From Nitrospinales bacterium (GTDB taxonomy: Bacteria > Nitrospinota_A > UBA7883 > JACRGQ01): 11,985 nucleotides of DNA. The position numbers were made by a program, and so were the translations under genes. A model generated the notes under the pieces. It made no database searches and was not told the origin of the DNA. It saw only the letters and a program-made list of their open reading frames with translations. The stretch spans positions 9,595-21,579 of the forward strand of contig JAHFEI010000005.1 in assembly GCA_023248615.1 (NCBI GenBank), written 5' to 3'. Positions 1 to 7,099 of the stretch are shown here, one piece after another. Each line of letters starts with the position of its first letter. The stretch's first letter is position 1.

Positions 1-1545
1 GCGAAGGGAGTGGCCGTGGTGGAGTTTTCTCCGGATTCGGACGGGATTTTTAGGCGCACCACTCCAATAAGGGAATATAAGGAAAATTTTTTTCCGGTGA
101 TGGGCTTTGCGCCTCTGGTAGAAAGCCAGCCAGTCAGAATTGGCGGCTCGTCGGTGAGGATAGGCGGACAGGAGTTGCCGCTCGACCGGAATGGGCAATA
201 CCTTATAAATGCCTACGGCAAGTTTAACCCTTATTCCATCAGCGGCATATTTGCATCCTTGCAGAAGATACGGAACGGCGACTTGGAGAACCTTATGGTA
301 GACCCGGCGGAGTTTAAGGACAAGATTGTTTTTGTCGGCGGTAGCGCGGTAGGCACCGCAGACCTCAAGCCGACACCAATAGCGACCCAAACGCCTGGTG
401 TTTACCTCCACGCATCCATGGCCAGTAACATGCTGATGGGCGATTTCATGGCTCCCGTGAACCGTTCCCGCACGGTTGCTCTGGTGTTGCTACTTACCCT
501 GCTTTGCGTTTCCGGCCTTTTCTACCTGCAACGGTTCTGGCTGAAGATACTGGTGCCTGTCAGCGCGGTTGGGGGCTGGGTCGGGTTTTACCTTTACGCG
601 TTTTCCGCCAACACGCTGTACGAGGGGATGCCTCCTATAGCGGCGACCATACTTTCTTCCGTAGCCTCGCTCGGATATATCGCGCTCACCGAAGGGCGGG
701 AGAAGCTGAAGGTCAAAAGGATGTTCTCTCAATACGTATCGCCCGAGGTGCTGAACATAATGATGGACAGCTATAGCGATTTCCTGGCGGCGGGAGCCGG
801 GACCAAGGTGGACATAACGGTACTCTTCTCCGACATAAGGAGCTTCACAACGTTCTCGGACAAAACCTCGCCTGAGAAGGTTGTGGAGATGCTTAATTGT
901 CACTTCTCGCATATGACGGAGGCTATATTCAAAAACAAGGGGACGATAGACAAATACATCGGCGATGCGATAATGGCCTTTTGGGGTGCGCCGGTACGTC
1001 TGGACGACCATCCCGAAAAAGCGGTGCGGGCGGCGATGGAAATGACGCTGGGGGTCAAAGACGTAAACGCGAAATTGAAGGAACTGGGCATAGATTTTGA
1101 CCTTCATATAGGTATAGGCATAAACAGCGGGGAAGCGATATTGGGCAACATCGGCTCCGAGAGGAAGCTCAACTACACCGTCATAGGGGACACAGTAAAC
1201 CTTGCCTCGCGCCTGGAGGCGATGAACAAGAACTACGATGCGCCTATAATCATTTCGGAGTTCACTTACAACAAGCTGGGTGGCGATATACCCTGCCGTG
1301 TCCTCGACACCGTGAAGGTGCGCGGCAAGGAAACCCCCGTAAAAATTTACGAGCCGATGGTTTTCGATAGCGAGGAATCATTGCACAGGGCGCGGGAAAT
1401 ATGCGACCTTACAAACAGCGCGTTTGGCCTGTACGAAATAGAGGATTACAAATCTTCTAGGGAAATGTACAATAAACTCCCGGACTCGAAACTGAAGGAA
1501 TTGTTCATAGGGCGGTGCGATGTGGCTATAAGGGAGGGCAAGTGA
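1..1545 (+). CDS. CHASE2-type class III adenylate cyclase (5'-partial)
   Basis: Membrane-anchored class III nucleotide cyclase, predicted to make cAMP from ATP in response to an extracytoplasmic signal. The frame is open to base 1, so the true start lies upstream; a GTG at 10 is only the first in-window start codon, and numbering here begins there. Residues 1-150 look like the C-terminal part of a CHASE2 sensor, ending in the usual DKIVFVGGSAVGTAD-like segment (104-118). About three hydrophobic helices follow (155-171, 178-198, 207-226), then the cyclase domain (265-450). Metal-binding aspartates are D275 (LFSDIRSFT) and D319 (DKYIGDAIMAFWG). K315 and T390 occupy the base-selecting positions, the class IIIb pattern for ATP, and N397 and R401 are the transition-state residues. 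The catalytic set is complete, so activity is likely. The C-terminal 60 residues are helical and TPR-like. The next gene starts 1 nt after the stop, implying one operon. Confidence 0.93.
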   Translation, partial: AKGVAVVEFSPDSDGIFRRTTPIREYKENFFPVMGFAPLVESQPVRIGGSSVRIGGQELPLDRNGQYLINAYGKFNPYSISGIFASLQKIRNGDLENLMVDPAEFKDKIVFVGGSAVGTADLKPTPIATQTPGVYLHASMASNMLMGDFMAPVNRSRTVALVLLLTLLCVSGLFYLQRFWLKILVPVSAVGGWVGFYLYAFSANTLYEGMPPIAATILSSVASLGYIALTEGREKLKVKRMFSQYVSPEVLNIMMDSYSDFLAAGAGTKVDITVLFSDIRSFTTFSDKTSPEKVVEMLNCHFSHMTEAIFKNKGTIDKYIGDAIMAFWGAPVRLDDHPEKAVRAAMEMTLGVKDVNAKLKELGIDFDLHIGIGINSGEAILGNIGSERKLNYTVIGDTVNLASRLEAMNKNYDAPIIISEFTYNKLGGDIPCRVLDTVKVRGKETPVKIYEPMVFDSEESLHRAREICDLTNSAFGLYEIEDYKSSREMYNKLPDSKLKELFIGRCDVAIREGK

Positions 1546-1546
1546 A

Positions 1547-2035
1547 GTGAAAAAGACATTGATGCTCCTAGTCGTGTTGCTGGTTTTCCCCCACGCGCTT
1601 TTTGCCGCTGAATCCGTATTCGTCCAAAGCGTTAAAGCCAAAATCATGGGCGAACCCAACTTCAAGTCAAAAGAGCTTGGTGTCGCGCAAAAAGGGGATA
1701 AGCTTGCGGTAACTGAAAAAGGGGACGGCTGGGTGAAGGTTACAGCCGGATCCGTGTCCGGGTGGGTGAATAAACTTACAGTGGGCGACGCGCCACCCAT
1801 GGACAAAGTCAGCATCATTACGGCGGACTCTGCCAACTTGGAGGGAAAATCACGGAAAAGGGCTTCTGCCATGACTTCCGCCGCCGCGGCGCGAGGTCTT
1901 TCGGACACGGAGCGCAAACGCCTCACGGACGAAGGAAAGGCAAATTACCGCGACTTGGTTGAAATGGAGAAAATTGCCGCCACAATAGGCGACAGGGAAA
2001 TAGGCTCCTTCGCGGACGAGGGCGGCGTACAATGA
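1547..2035 (+). CDS. Secreted bacterial SH3-domain protein
   Basis: A 162-residue exported protein. A GTG start gives MKKTLMLLVVLLVFPHALFA, a clean signal peptide with likely signal peptidase I cleavage near residue 20; there is no lipobox cysteine. Residues 24-78 fit a bacterial SH3 domain: an initial strand, GEPNFKSKELGVAQKGDKL, then GDGWVKV and SGWV. Such domains usually bind peptidoglycan or peptides in the periplasm. The C-terminal 75 residues are helical and Ala/Lys/Glu-rich, and I recognise no fold. The start is supported by a purine-rich GGGAGGGC about 8 nt upstream. The stop overlaps the start of the next gene (the protease) as ATGA, a sign of translational coupling. The tight packing suggests the SH3 protein works with the downstream M48 protease, perhaps as an envelope adaptor; that role is inference. 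Confidence 0.85.
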   Translation: MKKTLMLLVVLLVFPHALFAAESVFVQSVKAKIMGEPNFKSKELGVAQKGDKLAVTEKGDGWVKVTAGSVSGWVNKLTVGDAPPMDKVSIITADSANLEGKSRKRASAMTSAAAARGLSDTERKRLTDEGKANYRDLVEMEKIAATIGDREIGSFADEGGVQ

Positions 2036-2856
2036 CAAAGGCCGCGTTAGCCGCCGCCATATTACTCCTTTTGCCTTCGCTGGCGTTCGGCGGGGACTTG
2101 CGCGCACGCGCTCATGCCGAGTTGCAGGTTGTTACCACGGACGATGTAAAGTCGGAGGTGGCTTTTGGCAGGGAAGTGGCCGCAATGATACTTGGGAAAT
2201 ATCCGTTGTACCGCGATGAGAGTTTGACGCGGTATGTCAACCTGGTTGCCCGGATGCTAGCTAGGAATTCAAACAGGCCGGAACTGAATTTCACGGTTGG
2301 CGTATTGGATACCGACATGATAAACGGCTTCTCCGCTCCCGGAGGCTATATTTTCGTAACCAAGGGAGCCATTGATGCGATGGACGACGAGGCGGAGCTG
2401 GCCGGAGTGATAGCGCACGAGATGATGCACGTTTCGCAACGGCATATCGTGAAGGAGTTGAACATACACGGTTCTGACCTCTCCCCCGCCGCGGGGTTCT
2501 CCCACATGATAGGCGGCGCGGGCGATGTGGTGAAGGTGGCATTCGTGAAAGCGATGGACGAGGCGGTTAACATACTGTTCGAGCGCGGCTACAAAAAGCA
2601 GGACGAGATAGAGGCGGATACGCTGGGTACGGAGCTTATTGCCACGGCGGGCTATGACCCTGAGGCGCTGGTGCGGTATTTTGAAAAAATAAAGGGTGGG
2701 CAGGAAAAGGAAACGGTGACGTTGAAAAAACTGCATCCGTCGTTTGATGAGCGGATAGGGTGGATAAAGCAGGCGGTGGAAAAAAACGGACTGGGCGGCG
2801 AAGGACACAAAAAAGGCGTGGAGAGGTTCAATGGGGTTATCAGGAAAAAAGGTTAA
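2032..2856 (+). CDS. Periplasmic M48-family zinc metalloprotease
   Basis: A 274-residue exported metalloprotease of the M48 (BepA/LoiP/YcaL-like) type. These typically act in envelope quality control, degrading misassembled outer-membrane proteins. The signal peptide is residues 1-20 (cleavage near AFG-GD) with no lipobox, so it should be soluble in the periplasm. The zinc site is HEMMH at 129-133 within VIAHEMMHVSQRH, with the third ligand in the E-I-E-A-D segment at 192-196. The family's substrate-side motif SAPGGYIFVTKGAI is at 101-114 and the usual LHPSFDERI is at 234-242. All catalytic elements are present. It has no C-terminal TPR domain, unlike BepA. The ATG overlaps the SH3 gene stop (ATGA), and the outer-membrane protein gene begins inside its last 26 nt. 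That context fits a protease serving envelope biogenesis, but its substrate is unknown. Confidence 0.92.
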   Translation: MTKAALAAAILLLLPSLAFGGDLRARAHAELQVVTTDDVKSEVAFGREVAAMILGKYPLYRDESLTRYVNLVARMLARNSNRPELNFTVGVLDTDMINGFSAPGGYIFVTKGAIDAMDDEAELAGVIAHEMMHVSQRHIVKELNIHGSDLSPAAGFSHMIGGAGDVVKVAFVKAMDEAVNILFERGYKKQDEIEADTLGTELIATAGYDPEALVRYFEKIKGGQEKETVTLKKLHPSFDERIGWIKQAVEKNGLGGEGHKKGVERFNGVIRKKG

Positions 2857-4078
2857 TACGATACTGCTGGCAATCTGCTTTGCCTGCCTGGCATCCGCCG
2901 GGACAAGCCGCGCCGACGAGTACCACTACAACACTACGGCAATAGGGGAGCGTCCCACTGGCATGGCTGGAGCCTATACCGCCATTTCTGATGATGCCTC
3001 CGGCCTTTACTACAACCCGGCTGGTATCGTTTATTCCCCTGGTAGCAACCTTTCCGCCAGCGTGAACTCCTACTCGACACTCACCAAAAAATACCAAAAC
3101 GCAATAGGCGGTTACGATTACGTAAGGAAATCGGAAAACCTGCAACCGAACTTCTTCGGCGTTATACAGCACACGCCGTTCGGGACGGTCGGATTCTCCT
3201 ACGCGATACCGGACACAATGATGGAAGGGCAGGATCAAACCCTCATTAACCCGAACTCCTCCATCTCCAGCTACACTATTAACTTCAACAAGGAATACAA
3301 CGTATACAACCTCGGCCCGTCCATAGGGGTGGAACTGACGAACGACCTGAAAATAGGCGCAACGCTGTACTTCCATTACCGAAGGCAGAAAACGACTAAC
3401 AACATCATGCAAACGCTTGCATCGTCCGGGCAGGTCGTCTTGACCAATAGTTTATACAAGCTGGAAGAGACAGGGTTCCGGCCAATTCTTGGTGTTCTCT
3501 GGTCGCCGGAAAGCGCCAAGTACTCCGTCGGGTTCACCCTCTCGCAAACCATGGTTTACGATTCCGCCCAGTACAGCCAAAGCGCCACAAACTTCAATTT
3601 CACCACCCAAAGCTTCGTGTCACTTACCTCACCGTCGGTTACGCGGACAGCCGTTTTGCCGCAATACCCGGTTGTCGCAAAATTGGGGGTTGCATATTTC
3701 CCCTCAAATGCATTGCTGGTCTCCGCCGACATCACGTACAACTCGGCGGTTTCGGCAGATACTGCGGTTTACACCTGGGATAGGACGGCGGTAACCAACT
3801 TCGCCATCGGGGCGGAATATTACCTCAGGCCTACGCTCGCGTTGCGCGCCGGGGTGAACTCCGACATTTCCAACGCGCCCAACCTGTCGCAAGCCAACGA
3901 GAAAGTAGACCTATACGGGTTAAGCTTCAGCGGTACGTGGTTCTCGAAGAGCACATCGCTGACTCTGGGCATGACCGATAGTTTTGGGACCGGAACCGCA
4001 AGTATTGTCGGTTCGTCCACCCAGCCCCTGTCGGTGCAGGCTATGACAGTATTTATGGGAACCTCCTATAGCTACTGA
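2831..4078 (+). CDS. OMPP1/FadL/TodX-family outer-membrane protein
   Basis: A 415-residue predicted outer-membrane beta-barrel of the FadL family, which transports hydrophobic compounds such as long-chain fatty acids or aromatic hydrocarbons. The signal peptide spans about 1-28 (hydrophobic NTILLAICFACLASAG, then SRADE). The mature N-terminus carries the family signature GERPTGMAGAYTAISDDASG followed by LYYNPAG (59-65), matching the plug segment of FadL. The rest alternates polar and aromatic strands and ends in Tyr, as barrel proteins do. The ATG at 2831 is chosen because GGAGAGG lies 5-6 nt upstream and it gives a complete signal peptide; it overlaps the protease gene by 26 nt. It is probably the last gene of the operon, with over 100 nt before mltG. 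The transported substrate cannot be told from sequence. Confidence 0.88.
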   Translation: MGLSGKKVNTILLAICFACLASAGTSRADEYHYNTTAIGERPTGMAGAYTAISDDASGLYYNPAGIVYSPGSNLSASVNSYSTLTKKYQNAIGGYDYVRKSENLQPNFFGVIQHTPFGTVGFSYAIPDTMMEGQDQTLINPNSSISSYTINFNKEYNVYNLGPSIGVELTNDLKIGATLYFHYRRQKTTNNIMQTLASSGQVVLTNSLYKLEETGFRPILGVLWSPESAKYSVGFTLSQTMVYDSAQYSQSATNFNFTTQSFVSLTSPSVTRTAVLPQYPVVAKLGVAYFPSNALLVSADITYNSAVSADTAVYTWDRTAVTNFAIGAEYYLRPTLALRAGVNSDISNAPNLSQANEKVDLYGLSFSGTWFSKSTSLTLGMTDSFGTGTASIVGSSTQPLSVQAMTVFMGTSYSY

Positions 4079-4149
4079 CGCCGGTTTGGCTTTGGGGTGG
4101 CACACCTTCCCATTCCTTGCCCGTGCGGATAAACTATCTCCATCCGGCG

Positions 4150-4178
4150 GTTACAGGAATTCCATAAAATGATAGAAT
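4150..4178 (+). promoter_or_regulatory. Candidate promoter of mltG, leaderless geometry
   Basis: GTTACA (4150-4155, 4/6 to the -35 consensus), a 17-nt spacer and TAGAAT (4173-4178, 5/6 to the -10). The -10 ends only 7 nt before the mltG ATG at 4186, so transcription would begin at or next to the start codon. No Shine-Dalgarno is visible. Prediction only; a second AT-rich hexamer TAAAAT lies at 4165-4170. Confidence 0.45.
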
Positions 4179-4185
4179 CCATGCG

Positions 4186-5217
4186 ATGGGTAAATTATTT
4201 GCAGGGGTAGTTTTTACGCTTCTTTTGGCGGGGGCATCGGTAATGTTTTTGTACAACAACCTGAACGCCCCGGCCAGCCCAAACCGTACGCTCGTGATCG
4301 TGGAAATAAAAAGCGGGATGGGTACCGCGCAGATAGCGGCAATGCTGGTGGACAAAAAGGTGATACGCTCCAAAATGGCCTTCGTGGCGCTGGCAAAACT
4401 TGGTGGCATGGGAGCCAGGTTAAAGGCTGGCGAATATGAGATAGATTCCTCCAACACCGCCTCCACAATACTTGCCCGCCTGGTAGAGGGCAAATCGGTA
4501 CTTCACCAAGTAACGGTGCCGGAAGGGTTTTCCGTTGTGCAGGTTGCCCAGTTGATGGCTTCGAAAGGTTTTAGCAACCAGCAATCGATAATCAAGGCGG
4601 CGGAGGATAAGGCACTCCTCTCCACGTTTGGCATACAAGCCGGGAGCGCGGAAGGCTACCTGTTGCCGGAAACCTACAGGTTCCGCAAGGATGTGACCGC
4701 AGAGGAGATAGTGCGGACGATGCTGGGCCTGTTCACGTCCAAGGTGAGGCCGTTTGTGGACAAGTACCAGGCGGGGTCGGCAATCGGTTTTCACGGGATT
4801 TTGACCCTCGCATCGATAATAGAAAAAGAGGCGGCAGGGCCGGACGAGTTTACCACCATCTCCGCCGTGTTCCACAACAGGCTGAAGATAAACATGCCGT
4901 TGCAGGCGGATCCTACGGTCATCTACGCCATCCCGAAGTTCGACGGGGATATCAGGAAAAAAGACCTGGGCATAGACTCGCCCTATAACACCTATCGCTA
5001 TCGTGGCCTTCCGCCTGGGCCTATAGCCAACCCCGGATTGCGCGCAATAGAGGCGGCCTATGCACCCAAAGATGTGGGCTACCTTTATTTCGTGGCGATG
5101 GGGAGCGAAAAGAAACACTACTTCTCCTCCACCCTTCAGGAACACAACAAGGCCGTGCGGAGATACCAGCTTGGCATAGTTTCCCGCGCACACAGCGCCA
5201 ACGACCTCGCAGGCTGA
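4186..5217 (+). CDS. mltG: Endolytic murein transglycosylase MltG
   Basis: MltG (YceG family) is an inner-membrane lytic transglycosylase that cleaves nascent glycan strands and is thought to end peptidoglycan polymerisation. The protein is 343 residues, the usual size. An N-terminal membrane anchor (about 5-24) is followed by a LysM-like region (36-100, with the typical AGEYEI segment) and the catalytic YceG domain (105-330). The catalytic glutamate falls in LASIIEKEAAG, most likely E213, equivalent to E. coli E218. Conserved LQADPTVIYAI (239-249) and SPYNTYRYRGLPPGPIANPG (265-284) are intact. An ATG 5 nt upstream at 4181 is in another frame and closes quickly, so 4186 is the start. In many bacteria mltG is followed by ruvX, tmk or holB; here a SprT-like protease gene follows after 5 nt, probably co-transcribed. 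Confidence 0.95.
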   Translation: MGKLFAGVVFTLLLAGASVMFLYNNLNAPASPNRTLVIVEIKSGMGTAQIAAMLVDKKVIRSKMAFVALAKLGGMGARLKAGEYEIDSSNTASTILARLVEGKSVLHQVTVPEGFSVVQVAQLMASKGFSNQQSIIKAAEDKALLSTFGIQAGSAEGYLLPETYRFRKDVTAEEIVRTMLGLFTSKVRPFVDKYQAGSAIGFHGILTLASIIEKEAAGPDEFTTISAVFHNRLKINMPLQADPTVIYAIPKFDGDIRKKDLGIDSPYNTYRYRGLPPGPIANPGLRAIEAAYAPKDVGYLYFVAMGSEKKHYFSSTLQEHNKAVRRYQLGIVSRAHSANDLAG

Positions 5218-5222
5218 ACGGT

Positions 5223-5906
5223 ATGCACTTGTGGCGGCATGCCTTTGAACGGTACCTGCGGGAAACGCTGGGGGAGAGCCTGCAACTGGTGTGGACCAAC
5301 AACCGGCGGCTGATGATTTCCTTCAACCAGAAAAAACGCCCACCGGTGTTACGCTTGCATGAATCGTTCGCTACGGCGGAACAGGGGCTGAAAGACGACC
5401 TGGTGCGGTTTTTGCGCCATGGCAAACGGATACCGGACTCGGTGCGGGAATTCGTCAACCGGATACCGCTCATCAGTCGGGAGGATGGTGGAACGCTACG
5501 CACGCAGGGCAAAAACTACGACTTGAGAAAAATATACGGCAAACTGAACAAGGTATATTTCGGCAACAGGCTGGAAGGCAAAATCACTTGGGGGAGGAGG
5601 GCGTTCGCTGGCCAAAAACGCTCTATAACATTCGGCTCATATTTTAGCATCCGGCGGCTTATCCGTATCCACCCGGTGCTGGATACGGAACTTGTCCCGT
5701 CGTTTTACCTCGAAAGCGTCGTGCATCACGAAATGGTGCACGAATACCTAGACGCTGTGGAAGGCTACGGCAGGAAACGTGGAGAGGTACACTCGCCCCA
5801 TTTCAAGGAGCTGGAACGCAGGTTCCAATATTTCGAGCTGGCGGCGGCCTGGGAAAAGAGGCACCTAGCCAAACTTTTGCGGTATAGCCCTCAACTTAAG
5901 AAATAG
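5223..5906 (+). CDS. SprT-like zinc metalloprotease-domain protein
   Basis: A 227-residue protein with a SprT-like domain in its C-terminal half. The family hallmark KIYGKLNKVYFGNRLEGKIT (103-122) with W123 is followed by HHEMVHEYLD, giving HExxH at 169-173. A downstream H193 in HSPHFKELERRF is the likely third zinc ligand. Relatives include SprT/Spartan proteases that act on DNA-protein crosslinks and many uncharacterised bacterial proteins. The protein has no cysteine, so the C-terminal zinc ribbon of classical SprT is absent. There is no signal peptide or membrane segment, so it should be cytoplasmic. The N-terminal 95 residues are unassigned and basic. It starts 5 nt after the mltG stop with an AGG about 9 nt upstream of the ATG. 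The fold call is good, but the substrate is unknown. Confidence 0.8.
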   Translation: MHLWRHAFERYLRETLGESLQLVWTNNRRLMISFNQKKRPPVLRLHESFATAEQGLKDDLVRFLRHGKRIPDSVREFVNRIPLISREDGGTLRTQGKNYDLRKIYGKLNKVYFGNRLEGKITWGRRAFAGQKRSITFGSYFSIRRLIRIHPVLDTELVPSFYLESVVHHEMVHEYLDAVEGYGRKRGEVHSPHFKELERRFQYFELAAAWEKRHLAKLLRYSPQLKK

Positions 5907-5912
5907 CACACA

Positions 5913-5933
5913 GCCGAGAATGGGGTTTTCGGC
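5913..5933 (+). terminator. Hairpin after SprT-like gene, weak terminator candidate
   Basis: GCCGA and TCGGC arms, extended inward by one G-T and two A-T pairs, close a short G-rich loop 6 nt after the stop codon. No T-run follows, so it is at best a weak intrinsic terminator or an mRNA 3'-end hairpin. Confidence 0.3.
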
Positions 5934-6060
5934 AAGTCCCCACCCGGGTATCTACGTTTCATGTTTCTACGGCCTCAGCGACCATCCCTGCGCCAAAGCT
6001 TCCCCTCTAATAGAACTTTGCTAAATAAACTGGCCTACCTGTGTTGTTAATGTGTTTATA

Positions 6061-6084
6061 AACAGGAGCTTGATACTTCCTGTT
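6061..6084 (+). promoter_or_regulatory. Inverted repeat upstream of tetR -35
   Basis: Perfect 7-bp arms AACAGGA (6061-6067) and TCCTGTT (6078-6084) are separated by 10 nt; the right arm overlaps the first two bases of the TTGACA box. It could be an operator for the TetR protein or another regulator, or a chance dyad. A 10-bp perfect palindrome, GTTTATAAAC (6054-6063), adjoins it. Confidence 0.35.
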
Positions 6085-6112
6085 GACACATGCGTACCGG
6101 TTGGTATGTAAT
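6083..6112 (+). promoter_or_regulatory. Strong sigma-70-like promoter of tetR
   Basis: Perfect TTGACA (6083-6088), an 18-nt spacer and TGTAAT (6107-6112, 5/6 to consensus). The predicted start point is about 6118-6120, coinciding with the GTG at 6119. A TTG at 6083 opens the same reading frame but is itself the -35 box, so it is an unlikely translation start. Confidence 0.65.
6088..6109 (+). promoter_or_regulatory. Candidate TetR autoregulatory operator
   Basis: Imperfect 22-nt palindrome centred on ACCGGT, with 8 of 11 positions paired and outer arms ACAT/ATGT. It contains TACC-N4-GGTA at 6095-6106. It fills the -35/-10 spacer, the classic place for a TetR autorepressor operator. Binding is inferred from position and symmetry only. 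Confidence 0.5.
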
Positions 6113-6118
6113 AGGGCG

Positions 6119-6847
6119 GTGAAGCATAAGGACAGTACCGCAAAACAAAAAATCTTGAAGTCGGCATTTGAGGAGATGCATCTGCACGGGTTTCAGGCGG
6201 CATCCATTGCCAACATCCTTGTAGAAACGGGACTTACGAAGGGTGCTCTTTACCACCACTTTCCGACCAAGCAGGCTTTGGGTCTGGCGGTTCTGGAAGA
6301 AATCATACGGCCAAGGTTTGAGGCCGGACTTTTTCAGAAGTTGCGGCAGGAGGGAGAGCCGGTAGCCGTCCTCATAAATGCCCTGAAAGGCTGGGCGCAC
6401 GATGCCGACCCGGAATTCATTTACCGGGGTTGTCCTTTGGGCAACCTTATTGTTGAGATGAGTCCCATCGACCGGGCGTTTAGGGAAAAATTATCGGCCC
6501 TTCTTTCGGGATTTGAGGAAGCGGTGGAGCAAGCGCTCATCCGCGCCCGTGGCGCAAAAGCTGTACGTAGTTCCGTGGATTGCCGTGCCGTAGCGTCATT
6601 CATCGTTTCCGCTTGGCAGGGAGCCGCCGGAATTTCCAAGGCGGTGCGCTCCAGGCAACCGATGTTAAGCTGTATCGACCAGATTGAAACCTACCTTTTA
6701 TCCCTTAGGCCAGCCGTCGGGGAAAACCTGTTACCGACGGTGTTAGAGATTAAGGCTGTTGTCGTTTCCCCGGTGATAGTGGAGAGCAACACATCCGACA
6801 TTCCTCCAGCGCCTCGGTACGCGCCGGTGCGTATGGACGAGGACTGA
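6119..6847 (+). CDS. TetR/AcrR-family transcriptional regulator
   Basis: A one-component repressor of about 242 residues from GTG 6119. The N-terminal helix-turn-helix is typical: KQKILKSAFEEMHLHGFQ, then SIANILVETGLTKGALYHHF (29-48) and the following TKQAL. The ligand domain contains YRGCPLGNLIVEMS (102-115), a segment seen in TetR proteins of the AcuR/NemR kind; C105 may be reactive, by analogy with the redox cysteine of NemR (inference). After about residue 200 comes a 40-residue Val/Pro-rich tail without clear structure, making it longer than the usual 190-210 residues. The start is chosen because upstream in-frame TTG codons (6083, 6101) lie within the promoter and operator. No divergent or adjacent target gene is present: the upstream gene is 212 nt away on the same strand and the downstream gene (pssA) is convergent. 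It probably represses itself and distant targets. Confidence 0.88.
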   Translation: MKHKDSTAKQKILKSAFEEMHLHGFQAASIANILVETGLTKGALYHHFPTKQALGLAVLEEIIRPRFEAGLFQKLRQEGEPVAVLINALKGWAHDADPEFIYRGCPLGNLIVEMSPIDRAFREKLSALLSGFEEAVEQALIRARGAKAVRSSVDCRAVASFIVSAWQGAAGISKAVRSRQPMLSCIDQIETYLLSLRPAVGENLLPTVLEIKAVVVSPVIVESNTSDIPPAPRYAPVRMDED

Positions 6848-7099
6848 TGCCGGACTTTGCTACTGGCGCAATATAATCGGTAACGGGCCTACGCAAGTAT
6901 CCATAAGTTTTGGTAGCGACAGACTTTAGTCGGTCTTGTGGCCGTTAGGGCGCAACCATGTGTACAAGCTTGCGCTGCCATGACGCATTGGTGCATGTGA
7001 TACTCCGCAAAGGAAATGCCGGAGACTCCGCTTTGGCGCAGAAAACAGGGAAATTGGGCAACGGGTAGGCCATAAGAGGAGGATGGAAGGGAGGCGCCG
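6848..7099. other. Intergenic region between convergent tetR and pssA
   Basis: No convincing gene. It holds a palindromic REP-like element (6911-6940), a GCGCAA/TTGCGC inverted repeat (6950-6955 and 6970-6975) and a small CGGAG-A-CTCCG dyad near 7023-7033. A lone TATAAT at 6872-6877 lacks a -35 partner. A 36-codon plus-strand ORF (6958-7068) has no recognisable features. No T-rich terminator is seen for either flanking gene. Confidence 0.6.
6911..6940. repeat. REP-like palindromic element
   Basis: The core GACAGACTTTAGTCGGTC (6918-6935) pairs with itself at 8 of 9 positions around a CTTTAG centre and is preceded by TGGTAGC. Palindromes of the form GTAGC-GRCGGGC-TTTAG-CCCGYC are common dispersed intergenic repeats in many bacteria, some linked to RAYT transposases. 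Only one copy lies in this window, so repeat status is inferred from resemblance. Confidence 0.45.

Noticed and set aside
490..1107. Minus-strand ORF (205 codons) opposite the cyclase domain
   Set aside because: Shadow of the cyclase reading frame; extreme His/Arg content and no recognisable features.
4420..5193. Minus-strand ORF (257 codons) opposite mltG
   Set aside because: Antisense to intact mltG; no domain, and no promoter or ribosome-binding site specific to it.
6083..6118. Upstream TTG start for the TetR protein
   Set aside because: The TTG is the first three bases of a perfect TTGACA -35 box, and the 12 extra residues run through the operator and -10; the family's first helix is complete from GTG 6119.
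6872..6877. Perfect TATAAT on the plus strand as a small-RNA promoter
   Set aside because: No -35 at any acceptable spacing, no extended -10, and no structured transcript or terminator downstream before pssA.
6958..7068. 36-codon plus-strand ORF in the tetR-pssA gap
   Set aside because: No ribosome-binding site, no signal or motif; consistent with chance.
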